From contig NC_088303.1 of the NCBI RefSeq assembly GCF_032854445.1, positions 2,365,501 through 2,429,500 on the forward strand: 64,000 nucleotides of DNA, read 5' to 3'. This stretch comes from Liolophura sinensis. Lineage: Eukaryota > Mollusca > Polyplacophora > Chitonida > Chitonidae. How positions within the stretch are numbered: the first letter of the stretch is position 1; every line of letters begins with the position of its first letter. The notes beneath the pieces are model-generated. The model was not told the DNA's origin, made no database searches, and saw only the letters and a program-made list of their open reading frames with translations. Below, in pieces: positions 52,601 to 62,700 of the stretch. The position numbers and the translations under genes are program-made.

Positions 52601-55600
52601 TGGAGACGGTAAAGGTTGCTGCTTCATGTAGATCTTAAACCCTCCAGGCTGCCGATCTGGTCAGCTTGTTAGCAACTTATGGTGGCTGTAGTATTGCACA
52701 TTTTTATCTATTTACTGTTGCAATTTATATTAAATTCCACAGAGTTATTTCCCCTTTCTCAGACTTGATGACACAAAAGAGATAACATAACTTGGAATTT
52801 TGTAGTTGAGTTTTGCTGTGAATTTTGTGAGATAATGGCTGTAATAAAGACAATTTCTGGTTTATATGATACATATACACAGGTACCATTTACACATAAA
52901 TTACATCAAATCTGGCTGAATGGATCAGTGAATGCGATTGATGTCAGTATTTTGTTGTGCTACATTTAAGCAGAACTGTGAGCTAATGTTTCAAACTCTC
53001 TCATTCTGAAGGCACCGTTGGATACCAATGTTGGTAATTCTTCGGCTCTCAGCGCAATTAATCTTTTCACAGTCCTTGTCATCGAAGCGCCCTCTGGAGG
53101 CTGAAACAGAGGAGAACCAAACAGATTCACACCAGTAAGTTTTTACCAGCAGTTAGTTGATGATATTCGTTATATGGCAACTTGGTGATAGGATAAGGAA
53201 ATAACTGTTTCCTGCTAAATTGTCTGCCGAGCCCAACATTTGGACTACTGCACGATATATGTTTTCATCCTGTCACTGAAGAACCATTTTGTCACGCAAA
53301 AGGTCACCAATTCAAAGCAGAAGACTGGTGTATAGGCAAATGCTTCTTGATGTGACCATTGTTTTCACAAGTGAACATATAATCTAGCGAGCAGACAGAT
53401 ATGACATCTATCGCAGGATACAGGAATATACGCTGTCTCCCATGTGACTGTTGCTGTCTAATGAAAAACCCAAGGTCTGGAATGAATGATTATGCTGAAC
53501 TGTAGGATGGTGATAAGAATTTGACCCAATTAGTTTGTCAGATGTTAAGGATGGTCTTAGCACTTGTATATGGATTGAAGGTTATTAGGCTGTTTTTTTT
53601 TTGCTCCCTAGTTTAAGATATGGTGTGTAAATGCACATTCTCAGCTGGCAGTTTAAACTTTTTTTTTTTAGCTCCTGTATAATGGGAATCATACATGGAT
53701 CTCCAACATACAGCAATGAAAAGTTATGTTTTGTTTGTGTTTTTTTTGTTACATTTCTTTTCGCCTTTGTATATCTACAAAGGGCCTACTGATGGTTGAA
53801 CTGTTTTATTGGTTTTAGTTTTAAAGGCTTTGTGAATGTTTCTTAATGATTTTAATTGATATAATTTCAATTCAAAAATTTAACACTTATATATTAAACT
53901 TCAATTTGCTTTCTGTAGTACACATGTTCTCTAGAAATGAAGCCTCCATGCAGGGCAATAATTTCTTGTATACAGGGTTTCTGTGACTTTATTATTTATG
54001 AGCTTTATGGATTTTGCCAGATTTACCATTTTTGTAATCAAGAAAAGTTTCATGTAGGGTTTGTCACCATTATTCTCTTTTGTAGACATGCAGTCAGTTT
54101 GACTTCATTCTGTTGTCCTGTAAACACAAATTTCTACAAGCGTTTCTTGTAGGGTTACAGTGTCTTGTGCAATTACTTATCTAGATAAGATATTTGTCTC
54201 TCTAGCTACTTTACCAGGTTTTTAGAACGTAAGAATTAACCTTGGTGTATACCAGTTTTTCTGGTAGACACAGTACCTGGTGGAAGCTTTCACTTCTGTC
54301 CTGGTGCTAGGAGCCTATGACACTTGCCGATGCATGTGCCTTGCACGGATAGCCATTCATGGAAAGTAGTTTGCACTCCATCGAGTTGGTACTCGAACAC
54401 CCCACAATGAATTTTTTTTTTAACTACCATAGCTCAACATGCCTTGTTCTTGTGTGTGGCATGGTTTGATGGTTTGTCAGGTGTGTGACATGGCTTGATG
54501 GTTTGTCAGGTGTGTGGCATGGTTGGGTAGTTTGTCAGATGTGTGGCCTGGTTTGATGGTTTGTCAGGTGTGTGGCATGGTTTGATGGTTTGTCAGGTGT
54601 GTGGCATGGTTTGATGGTTTGTCAGGTGTGTGGCATGGTTTGATGGTTTGTCAGGTGTGTGGCATGGTTTGATGGTTTGTCAGGCATGTGGCATGGTTTG
54701 ATGGTTTGTCAGACGTGTGGCATGGTTGGGTAATTTGTCAGGTGTGTGGCATGGTTTGATGGTTTGTCAGGTGTGTGGCATGATTTGATGGTTTGTCAGG
54801 TGTGTGGCATGGTTGGGTAGTTTGTCAGATGTGTGGCATGGTTTGACAGGTGTGTTGCATGGTGTGTTGGTTTGTCAGTTGTGTGTTATGGTTTGATGGT
54901 TTGACAGGTGTGTGGCATGGTTTGACAGGTGTGTTGCATGGTTTGACAGGTGTGTTACATGGTTTGATGGTTTGACAGGTGTGTTACATGGTTTGATGGT
55001 TTGACAGGTGTGTTGCATGGTTTGATGGTTTGTCTGGTATGTGGCATGGTTTGACAGGTGTGTTGCATGGTTTGACAGGTGTGTTGCATGGTTTGGTGGT
55101 TTGTCAGTTGTGTGTTATGGTTTGATGATTTGACAGGTGTGTTGCATGGTTTGACAGGTGTGTTGCATGGTTTGATGGTGTGACAGGTGTGTGGCATGGT
55201 TTGACAGGTGTGTTGCATGGTTTGATGGTTTGACAGGTGTGTGTTATGGTTTGATGGTTTGTCTGGTATGCGGCATGGTTTGACAGGTGTGTTGCATGGT
55301 TTGACAGGTGTGTTGCATGGTTTGATGGTTTGACAGGTGTGTTACATGGTTTGATGGTTTGACAGGTGTGTTGCATGGTTTGATGGTTTGTCTGGTATGC
55401 GGCATGGTTTGACAGGTGTGTTGCATGGTTTGACAGGTGTGTTGCATGGTTTGGTGGTTTGTCAGTTGTGTGTTATGGTTTGATGATTTGACAGGTGTGT
55501 TGCATGGTTTGACAGGTGTGTTGCATGGTTTGATGGTTTGTCCGGTATGTGGCATGGTTTGACAGGTGTGTTGCATGGTGTGGTGGTTTGTCAGATGTGT

Positions 55601-56711
55601 GTTATGGCTTGATGGTTTGTCAGGTGTGTGGTAGGGTTTGACAGGTGTGTTGCCTGGTTTGATGGTTTGTCAGGTGTGTGGCCTGGTTTGATGGTTTGTC
55701 CGGTATGGTTTGACAGGTGTGTTGCATGGTTTGACCGGTGTGTTACTTGGTTTGGTGGTTTGTTAGTTGTGTGTTATGGTTTGATGGTTTGTCAGATGTG
55801 TGGCATGTTTTGATGGTTTGACATTTGTGTGGCATGGTTTGATGGTTTGTCAGGTGTGTGGCATGGTTTGATGGTTTGACAGGTGTGTGGCATGGTTTGA
55901 TGGTTTGTCAGGCGCATGGCATGGTTTATGGTTCGTGACAAAACAAACAAAAATAGACTGCCAGTACCTTGAAGCCGAGTGTAACTTCTTGCAAACACCC
56001 AGTGGTGAACATGCATAGAGAAGAGGTTAGTGATCAGTACGCCTGAAGCAGGTATCTGGAAACCTGGGAAATGTCTTGTAACTCCTGTTTTTTTAGGATT
56101 ACACTTATATTACACTTGTAGACAACATTATTTCCGAAGAAGAAATTTGATTTATGAAGTTCGTGGAAGTAGGCCTAGGTTGGTTTGACTTTTTTCTTTA
56201 TCAACCGGCTGTGGTTACAAAACTGCCAAGTCAGTCTCACAGACTGCATAAGAATATTACATTTTCAGGTTGGCTTCACGGGCATCTCGTTCACTACCAG
56301 ACTATTATGGCCCCCTTGACAAATCAGTTTGCAGGCTTCAGTTCAGATTTTATTGGTGTTTCTGGGGACTTGATGTCCGGTAACTGGTGACTTTATGTCA
56401 GGTAATTGGGGACTGTATATCAGGTAACTGGGGACTTTGTCTGGTAACTGGCAACTTTATGTCAGGTAGCTGGCGACGTTATGTCAGGTAACTGGTGAAG
56501 GTTGATGGTTTACTGCAGGCTCTATGGTTTCCTTCACAGATATACCAGACTAATGTCATCTCTGCTGGTGCTGGAAAATTTTTTAGTGCAATGTTGAACA
56601 TCGATCTGATCAATAAATAAATAAAGTGAATAAATACTCGTCCACAGATTATCTCTCAGTGAGTTGATGTCAGGACTATGCTTTGGATGCAGAATGACAG
56701 CAAATGACATG
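34599..56711 (+). CDS. CTU2: Cytosolic thiouridylase subunit 2 (CTU2/NCS2), 13 exons visible, 3' end beyond window
   Basis: CTU2 pairs with CTU1 in the cytosol to 2-thiolate the wobble uridine of Lys, Gln and Glu tRNAs, using sulfur delivered by URM1. Thirteen exons join in phase to about 420 residues; vertebrate CTU2 is about 515, so a terminal exon is missing. Landmarks: an N-terminal zinc-binding pair (C23/C26 and C41/C44), the PP-loop-like SGGPSS at 74-79, a CTU2-family core with KVMCGDTASRLSVKLL in exon 7 and GFSDSRNPDVMFVRPLK in exon 8, and C-terminal CALC (354-357) and CFGC (410-413). The motif lacks the aspartate of catalytic SGGxDS PP-loops, as expected for the non-catalytic partner. 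Exon 12 contains a frameshift or an alternative acceptor. Most introns are packed with minisatellites. Confidence 0.95.
35012..35090 (+). mobile_element. Degenerate tRNA-like sequence
   Basis: TTAGTGTAGTGGTATAAACA resembles the A-box region of a Val/Glu-type tRNA, and GGAAGTTCAAATC resembles a B box. The acceptor stem cannot be closed, so it is a SINE head or tRNA pseudogene, not a functional tRNA. Confidence 0.35.
36705..36769. repeat. 21-bp triplication in CTU2 intron 1
   Basis: TGTGGGCCTACACCTGTATTT occurs three times in tandem with one substitution in the third copy. Confidence 0.9.
36909..36977 (+). CDS. CTU2: CTU2 exon 2
   Basis: Encodes SKDCMKCGETATVVIRMNDP then FC, supplying the first zinc-binding CxxC (C23, C26) and the first cysteine of the second pair. 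Acceptor TTTTTTTTCAG. Confidence 0.95.
37101..37510. repeat. 46-bp minisatellite, CTU2 intron 2 (subfamily 1)
   Basis: The unit contains CAGTGGCTATGGCCTCCCAA and GTAACCACAACAGATATTAC. Unit starts at 37111, 37157 and 37203 show the 46-bp spacing. Confidence 0.93.
37511..37916. repeat. 47-bp minisatellite, CTU2 intron 2 (subfamily 2)
   Basis: The unit contains TTATGTTACCTCTCGGTGGT and ATGTTGACACTAACCACAAC. Starts at 37516 and 37563 give 47 bp. It aligns position by position with the 46-bp unit next to it, so the two are diverged subfamilies of one array. Confidence 0.9.
37917..38180 (+). mobile_element. SINE family B copy in CTU2 intron 2
   Basis: Body motifs GGTGTGAGTATAATGTGACT and GGCAGCACTTGGCGGCACTC, then CATCGTCATATGACTGAAAA, ATTGTTAAGTACGAC and ACCCCAAGCATTCATT with an ATTC-repeat tail. 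It is better preserved than the copy at 25447. It starts directly at the end of the 47-bp array. Confidence 0.8.
38259..38500 (+). mobile_element. SINE family A copy in CTU2 intron 2
   Basis: Diverged near-full-length copy: CAGGGCCTCCGTGGCCTGCC, GCAATGACCCAGGAGCCTCT, GTGAGTTCAAGTG (B box), CGTGGGAAGGTCTGCAAGTA, then GTGAAATATTACCATGTGCG and AACACCAATCAAGCAAATAA. Confidence 0.85.
38693..38831 (+). CDS. CTU2: CTU2 exon 3
   Basis: Completes the second CxxC (C44), continues AYVVHKFRAAIGKSKLI and VLVALSGGPSSCCLLQLIKE, and ends in phase 0 before GTGTGT. It holds the PP-loop-like motif. Confidence 0.96.
38832..39762 (+). other. CTU2: CTU2 intron 3
   Basis: 0.93 kb; about half is a 46-bp minisatellite. 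Confidence 0.9.
39078..39550. repeat. 46-bp minisatellite, CTU2 intron 3
   Basis: The unit is CAGTTTGCAACATGGCAATG plus CTTGTAGCAGTCATTCAGCA plus ACACAG, about ten copies with small deletions. The sequence is unrelated to the intron 2 array despite a matching period. Confidence 0.92.
39763..39823 (+). CDS. CTU2: CTU2 exon 4
   Basis: Encodes GLGEHVHKKLRFKPSLVFVD plus one base: the strand after the PP-loop helix. Donor ATG|GTAAGTG. Confidence 0.94.
39824..43026 (+). other. CTU2: CTU2 intron 4
   Basis: 3.2 kb, almost entirely occupied by the GTGTGTGAGATGGTG array. Confidence 0.92.
39929..42773. repeat. 15-bp (variably 12-18) GTGTGTGAGAYGGTG minisatellite, CTU2 intron 4
   Basis: About 190 imperfect units. 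The plus strand is almost free of C except at the ACGG/ATGG variable site, so strand asymmetry is extreme. Because most units are multiples of three without stops, both strands show very long open frames, the largest 910 codons on the minus strand (His/Thr/Pro/Ser only). These are repeat artefacts, not genes. Confidence 0.96.
43027..43136 (+). CDS. CTU2: CTU2 exon 5
   Basis: Encodes EGAAVGLSAEERLHGYMEIK then TRILNSGFPGYITSLQV; the leading glutamate codon is split with exon 4. Ends in phase 0. Confidence 0.95.
43137..43760 (+). other. CTU2: CTU2 intron 5
   Basis: 0.6 kb without a tandem array; only a short 14-base duplication (GGTACCAAAGTACT) near 43316. Confidence 0.88.
43761..43969 (+). CDS. 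CTU2: CTU2 exon 6
   Basis: About 70 residues starting GYDSQCGGISGTRQPP and ending STSEKENLIRML plus two bases. The first half is polar and low in conservation; the end is the helix leading into the family core. Confidence 0.93.
43970..45490 (+). other. CTU2: CTU2 intron 6
   Basis: 1.5 kb, mostly the 116-bp array. Confidence 0.92.
44098..45369. repeat. 116-bp minisatellite, CTU2 intron 6
   Basis: About 11 units with high identity: GCTGTGAAGTTAGGGTTAGA, then CAGGGTGGAACCTTGTACAA, GTGAGAACCCACAGG, and CTGCATTGATTCACTGTATT. Spacing of 116 bp was measured between 44216 and 44332. Confidence 0.95.
45491..45626 (+). CDS. CTU2: CTU2 exon 7
   Basis: Encodes RYHALLRLARQTGHTKVMCG then DTASRLSVKLLTGIAQGRGG, the hallmark core of the CTU2 family. 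Acceptor TTTCTTTGCAG, donor ACG|GTTAGT. Confidence 0.97.
45627..45946 (+). other. CTU2: CTU2 intron 7
   Basis: 320 bases, AT-rich, no repeat. Confidence 0.9.
45947..45996 (+). CDS. CTU2: CTU2 exon 8
   Basis: Encodes GFSDSRNPDVMFVRPL plus two bases of a lysine codon; a conserved family segment. Donor AA|GTAAGTG. Confidence 0.95.
45997..47621 (+). other. CTU2: CTU2 intron 8
   Basis: 1.6 kb with a 22-bp array (46996-47314). A 71-codon frame at 46585-46800 has no domain. Confidence 0.9.
46996..47314. repeat. 22-bp G/T-rich minisatellite, CTU2 intron 8
   Basis: The unit is GGTTTGTTCATGGTTTGCCA plus GT, about 14 copies. A block of several units recurs (from about 47034 and again from about 47182), suggesting a local higher-order duplication. 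Confidence 0.93.
47622..47703 (+). CDS. CTU2: CTU2 exon 9
   Basis: Encodes KDFAVKEVCVFNFYHNITPL then FTPSLTTK; the lysine codon is split with exon 8. Donor AAG|GTGAGA. Confidence 0.95.
47704..47999 (+). other. CTU2: CTU2 intron 9
   Basis: 296 bases, no repeat. Confidence 0.88.
48000..48091 (+). CDS. CTU2: CTU2 exon 10
   Basis: Encodes SVSGSSIENLTEQFVYGLQA then GYLATVSNIT plus two bases. Phase fixes the acceptor at CTATCAG|TCAG; using the CAG four bases later would break the frame. Confidence 0.92.
48722..51720. repeat. 37-bp minisatellite with higher-order structure, CTU2 intron 10
   Basis: About 81 units of GTTACACACCTCTAGTACCT plus CATGTCGTCAGTAACCA, very homogeneous. Variant units recur at 222 bp (six units, for example 49099 and 49321) and at 555 bp (15 units, 50011 and 50566), so blocks have been copied inside the array. 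There are no unique spacers, so it is not a CRISPR-type array. Confidence 0.97.
51920..52060. mobile_element. MITE-like element with terminal inverted repeats
   Basis: The left end GGGTCGGTTTCATGAAGCAT pairs with the right end AAGCTTCATGGAACCGGCCC. Internal copies of CTTAG/CTAAG also pair. It is 141 bp with no coding capacity, in CTU2 intron 10 just after the 37-bp array. Confidence 0.65.
52427..52496 (+). CDS. CTU2: CTU2 exon 11
   Basis: Encodes RTGEKLDHIEKDMVTDKEHC then ALCQ, carrying the third CxxC (C354, C357). Ends in phase 0 before GTTTGT. Confidence 0.95.
52497..53011 (+). other. CTU2: CTU2 intron 11
   Basis: 515 bases, AT-rich, no repeat. Confidence 0.88.
53012..53134 (+). CDS. CTU2: CTU2 exon 12, frameshifted or alternatively spliced
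   Basis: From the acceptor CATTCTGAAG the frame encodes APLDTNVGNSSALSAIN, which suits the CTU2 C-terminal region, then shifts at the TTTT run 53064-53067 and meets TGA at 53102-53104. In the next frame the rest reads SLSSKRPLEAETEENQTD. The exon is 123 bases; flanking phases require 3n+2, so one base is extra. Alternatively an internal acceptor, AATCTTTTCACAG, would start a 62-base exon at 53073 in the required phase and skip the problem at the cost of about 20 residues. Confidence 0.8.
54452..55938. repeat. 29-bp and 21-bp composite minisatellite, CTU2 intron 12
   Basis: Two interleaved unit types: a long one (GTGTGTGGCATGGTTTGATG plus GTTTGTCAG) and a short one (TGGTTTGACAGGTGTGTTGC plus A). 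The left third is nearly pure long units; the middle alternates. A block with GGTTTGGTGGTTTGTCAGTT at 55090 recurs at 55448, an offset of 358 bp. Minus-strand open frames of 87-110 codons here are artefacts. Confidence 0.95.
56379..56496. repeat. 22-bp imperfect repeat, about five units
   Basis: GGTAACTGGTGACTTTATGT plus CA repeats with substitutions; the third unit is two bases shorter. Confidence 0.85.
56648..56711 (+). CDS. CTU2: CTU2 exon 13
   Basis: Encodes QLSLSELMSGLCFGCRMTAN then DM, with the last zinc-binding CxxC pair (C410, C413) typical of the CTU2 C-terminus. Ends in phase 0 at ATG|GTGAGA. Read-through into the intron would soon reach a stop, so a further exon is expected. Confidence 0.94.
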
Positions 56712-59700
56712 GTGAGATTTACATTTTACATTACTCATTACATTTACATTAAAATAACGTATACACTTTAATTCCTCAACAAAACTGGACCTGTAATGTA
56801 TAAGTTCAGACAACTTTAGAAGATTTAAATCTTTGTTCAGATATGAGCACACATAATCTTCACAGAAAGTATGAAATCCCTGTCAATGTGAGATAACCCA
56901 TCCCTCTAATATTCCAAACATGCTTAACGTTGATGGGCAAATTGGGACACTCATAATTTGTACATTTAATAGCAATCCCTGATATTTTAAAAATATATTT
57001 GAGGTGGGTAGAGATTAGGGCCCCGTCGCACGAAGCAGTCACATGTCTGCGCCTGTACCACTCAGTTGTACCAGTCAGTGGCAGCAGTCAGGCTATTGTG
57101 TATAACCCAGGGATGTACGCAGTCAGTGGTACCAGTCAGGCTATTGTATATAACCCACAGATGTACGCAGTCAGTGGCACCAGTCAGGCCATTGTATATA
57201 ACCCACAGATGTACGCAGTCAGTGGTACCAGTCAGGTTATTGTATATAACCCACAGATGTACGCAGTCAGTGGCACCAGTCAGCCCATTGTATATAACCC
57301 ACAGATGTACACAGTCAGTGGTACCAGTCAGGCTGTTGTATATAACCCACAGATGTACGCAGTCAGTGGTACCAGTCAGGCTGTTATATATAACCCAGGG
57401 ATGTACGCAGTCAGTGGTACCAGTCAGGCTATTGTATATAACCCAGGGATGTACGCAGTCAGCGGTACCAGTAAGGCTATTGTATATAACCCACAGATGT
57501 ACGCAGTCTGTGGTACCAGTCAGGCTATTGTATATAACCCACAGATGTACGCCGTCAGCGGTACCAGTCAGGCTATTGTATATAACCCAGGGATGTACGC
57601 AGTCAGTGAAACCAGTCAGGCTATTGTATATAACCCACAGATGTACGCAGTCAGTGGTACCAGTCAGGCTATTATATATAACCCACGGATGTAGGGAGTC
57701 AGCGGTACCAGTAAGGCTATTGTATATAACCCACAGATGTATGCAGTCCGTGGTACCAGTCAGGCTATTGCATATAACCCACAGATGTAGGCAGTCAGTG
57801 GTACCAGTCAGGCTGTTATATATAACCCACGGATGTAGGCAGTCAGCGGTACCAGTCAGGCTATTATAAATAACCCACGGATGTAGGCAGTCAGTGGTAC
57901 CAGTCAGGCTGTAATATATAACCCACAGATGTACGCAGTCAGTGGTACCAGTCAGGCTATTGCATATAACCCACAGATGTACCCAGTCAGTGGCACCAAT
58001 CAGGCTATTGTATATAACCCACAGATGTACACAGTCAGTGGTACCAGTCAGGCTGTTGTATATAACCCACAGATGTACGCAGTCAGTGGCACCAGTCAGG
58101 CTATTGTATATAACCCACAGATGTACACAGTCAGTGGCACCAGTAAGGCTATTGTATATAACCCACAGATGTACGCAGTCAGTGGTACCAGTCAGGCTGT
58201 TGTATATAACCCACAGATGTACACAGTCAGTGGTACCAGTCAGGCTATTGTATATAACCCACAGATGTACGCAGTCAGTGGTACCAGTCAGGCTATTGTA
58301 TATAACCCACAGATGTACACAGTCAGTGGTACCAGTCAGGCTATTGTATATAACCCACAGATGTATGCAGTCACTGGTACCAATCAGGCTATTGTACATA
58401 ACCCACAGATGTACACAGTCAGTGGTACCAGTCAGGCTATTGTACATAACCCACAGATGTACACAGTCAGTGGTACCAGTCAGGCTATTGTATATAACCC
58501 ACAGATGTACGCAGTCAGTGGTACCAATCAGGCTATTGTACATAACCCACAGATGTACACAGTCAGTGGTACCAGTCAGTCTATTGTATATAACCCACAG
58601 ATGTACGCAGTCAGTGGTACCAGTCAGGCTATTGCGTATAACCCACAGATGTATGCAGTGAATGGTACCAATCAGGCTATTGTGTATAACCCACAGATGT
58701 ACGCAGTCAGTGGTACCAGTCAGGCTATTGTATATAACCCACAGATGTACACAGTCAGTGGTACCAGTCAGGCTGTTATATATAACCAACAGATGTACAC
58801 AGTCAGTGGCACCAGTCAGGCTATTGTATATAACCCACAGATGTACGCAGTCAGTGGTACCAATCAAGCTATTGTATATAACCCACAGATGTACACAGTC
58901 AGTGGTACCAGTCAGGCTATTGTATATAACCCACAGATGTACGCAGTCAGTGGTACCAATCAGGCTATTGTACATAACCCACAGATGTACACAGTCAGTG
59001 GTACCAGTCAGGCTATTGTACATAACCCACAGATGTACACAGTCAGTGGTACCAGTCAGGCTATTGTACATAACCCACAGATGTACACAGTCAGTGGTAC
59101 CAGTCAGGCTATTGCATATAACCCACAGATGTACCCAGTCAGTGGTACCAGTCAGGCTATTGTATATAACCCACAGATGTACGCAGTCAGTGGTACCAGT
59201 CAGGCTATTGCGTATAACCCACAGATGTATGTAGTGAATGGTACCAATCAGGCTATTGTGTATAACCCACAGATGTACGCAGTCAGTGGTACCAGTCAGG
59301 CTATTGTATATAGCCCACAGATGTACACAGTCAGTGGTACCAGTCAGGCTATTGCATATAACCCACAGATGTACACAGTCAGTGGTACCAATCAGGCTAT
59401 TGTATATAACCCACAGATGTACACAGTCAGTAGTACCAGTCAGGCTATTGCATATAACCCACAGATGTACGCAGTCAGTGGTACCAGTCAGGCTATTGTA
59501 TATAACCCACAGATGTACGCAGTCAGTGGTACCAATCAGGCTATTGTATATAACCCACAGATGTACGCAGTCAGTGGTACCAGTCAGGCTATTGTATATA
59601 ACCCACAGATGTAGGCAGTCAGTGGTACCAGTCAGGCTATTGTATATAACCCACAGATGTACACAGTCAGTGGTACCAATCAGGCTATTATATATAACCC

Positions 59701-62700
59701 ACAGATGTATGCAGTCAGTGGTACCAATCAGGATATTATATATAACCCACAGATGTACGCAGTCAGTGGTACCAGTCAGGCTATTGTATATAACCCACAG
59801 ATGTACGCAGTCAGTAGCACCAGTCAGGCTATTGTATATAACACACGGATGTACGCAGTCAGTGGTACCAGTCAGGCTGTTATATATAACCCACAGATGT
59901 ATGCAGTCAGTGGTACCAGTCAGGCTGTTATATATAACCCACAGATGTACGCAGTCAGTGGTACCAGTCAGGCTGTTATATATAACCCACAGATGTACAA
60001 AGTCAGTGGCACCAGTCAGGCTATGGTATATAACCCAGGGATGTACGCAGTCTGTGGTACCAGTCAGGCTGTTATATATAACCCACAGATGTACGCATTC
60101 AGTGGTACCAGTCAGGCTGTTGTATATAACCCACAGATGTACGCAGTCAGTGGTACCAGTCAGGCTGTTATATATAACCCACGGATGTAGGCTGTCAGTG
60201 GTACCAGTCAGGCTGTTGTATATAACCCAGGGATGTATTCAGTCAGTGGTACCAATCAGGCTATTGCATATAACCCACAGATGTACGCAGTCAGTGGTAC
60301 CAGTCAGGCTATTGTATATAACCCACAGATGTAGGCAGTCAGTGGTACCAGTCAGTCTATTGTATATAACCCACAGATGTAAGCAGTCAGTGGTACCAGT
60401 TAGGCTATTGTATATAACCCACAGATGTACACAGTCAGTGGTACCAGTCAGGTTATTGTATATAACCCACAGATGTACTCAGTCAGTGGTACCAGTAAGG
60501 CTATTGTATATAACCCACAGATGTACGCAGTCAGCGGTACCAGTCAGGCTATTGTATATAACCCACAGATGTACGCAGTCAGCGGTACCAATCAGGCTAT
60601 TGTCTATAACCCACAGATGTACGCAGTCATTGGCACCAATTAGGCTATTATATATAACCCAGAGATGTACACAGTCAGTAGCACCAGTCAGGTTATTGTA
60701 TATAACCCACAGATTTACACAGTCATTGGCACCAATTAGGCTATTATATATAACTCAAAGGCGTACGCAGTCAGTAGCACCAGTCAGGCTATTGTATATA
60801 ACCCACAGATGTACGCAGCCAGTGGTACCAGTCAGGCTATTGTATATAACCCACAGATGTACGTAGTCAGCGGTACCAGTCAGGCTATTGTATATAACCC
60901 ACAGATGTACACAGTCAGTGGTAACAGTCAGGCAGTTATATATAACCCATGGATGTAGGCAGTCAGTGGTACCAGTCAGCCTATTGTATATTACCCACAG
61001 ATGTACGAAGTCAGTGGTACCAGTCAGGCTGTTGTATATAACCCAGGGATGTACGCAGTCAGTGGTACCAGTCAGGCTATTGCGTATAACCCACAGATGT
61101 ACGCAGTCAGTGGTACCAGTCAGGTTGTTATATATAACCCACAGATGTACGCAGTCAGTGGTACCAGTCAGGCTGTTATATATAACCCACAGATGTACCC
61201 AGTCAGTGGCACCAATTAGGCTATTATATATAACCCACAGATGTACGCAGTCAGTGGTACCAATCAGGCTATTGTATATAGCCCACAGATGTACGCAGTC
61301 AGTGGTACCAGTCAGGCTATTGTATATAACCCACAGATGTACGCAGTCAGTGGTACCAATCAGGCTATTGTATATAACCCAGGGATGTACGCAGTCAGTG
61401 GTACCAATCAGGCTATTATATATAACCCACAGATGTACGCAGTCAGTGGTACCAGTCAGGCTATTGTATATAACCCACAGATGTACGCAGTCAGTGGTAC
61501 CAGTCAGGCTCTTGTATATAACCCACAGATGTACGCAGTCAGTGATACCAGTCAGGCTATTGTATATAACCCACAGATGTACGCAGTCAGTGGTACCAGT
61601 CAGGCTATTGTATATAACCCACAGATGTACGCAGTCAGTGGTACCAATCAGGCTATTATATATAACCCACAGATGTATGCAGTGAATGGTACCAGTCAGG
61701 CTATTGTATATAACCCACAGATGTACGCAGTCAGTGGTACCAGTCAGGCTATTGTATATAACCCACAGATGTACGCAGTCAGTGGTACCAATCAGGCTGT
61801 TGCGTATAACCCACAGATGTATGCAGTCAGCGGTACCAATCAGGCTATTGTATATAACCCACAGATGTACGCAGTCAGTGGTACCAGTCAGGCTATTGTA
61901 TATAACCCACAGATGTACGCAGTCAGTGGTACCAATCAGGCTTTTATATATAACCCACAGATGTACACAGTCAGTGGCACCAATCAGGCTATTGTATATA
62001 ACCCACAGATGTACGCAGTCAGTGGTACCAGTCAGGCTGTTATATATAACCCACAGATGTACGCAGTGAGTGGCACCAGTAAGGCTATTGTATATAACCC
62101 ACAGATGTACGCAGTCAGTGGTACCAGTCAGGCTATTGTATATAACCCACAGATGTACGCAGTCAGTGGTACCAATCAGGCTATTATATATAACCCACAG
62201 ATGCACGCAGTCAGTGGCACCTGTCAGGCTATTGTATATAACCCACAGATGTACGCAGTCAGTGGCACCAATCAGGCTATTGTATATAACCCACTGATGT
62301 ACGAAGTCAGTGGTACCAGTCAGGCTGTTATATATAACCCACAGATGTACGCAGTGAGTGGCACCAGTAAGGCTATTGTATATAACTCACAGGGATGTAC
62401 GCAGTCAGTGGTATCAGTCAGGCTATTGTATATAACCCACAGATGTACGCAGTCAGTGGTACCAATCAGGCTATTGTATATAACCCACAGATGTACACAG
62501 TCAGTGGTACCAGTCAGGCTATTGTACATAACCCACAGATGTACGCAGTGAGTGGTACCAGTCAGGCTATTGCGTATAACCCACAGATGTATGCAGTCAG
62601 TGGCACCAGTAAGGCTGTTGTATATAACCCACAGATGTACACAGTCAGTGGTACCAATCAGGCTATTGTATATAACCCACAGATGTACACAGTCAGTGGT

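Larger units (their letters stand above)
53135..56647 (+). other. CTU2: CTU2 intron 12
   Basis: 3.5 kb with the 29/21-bp array (54452-55938) and a short 22-bp repeat (56379-56496); the rest is unique AT-rich DNA. Confidence 0.9.

Noticed and set aside
54955-55576. Minus-strand frames of 87-110 codons rich in His, Thr, Cys and Pro
   Set aside because: They are shadows of the 29/21-bp array in CTU2 intron 12.
56811-56895. Terminal CTU2 exon just after exon 13
   Set aside because: It would start in phase after a TTCAG acceptor and run to a stop, but the peptide does not resemble the CTU2 C-terminus, so the true exon is probably beyond the array.
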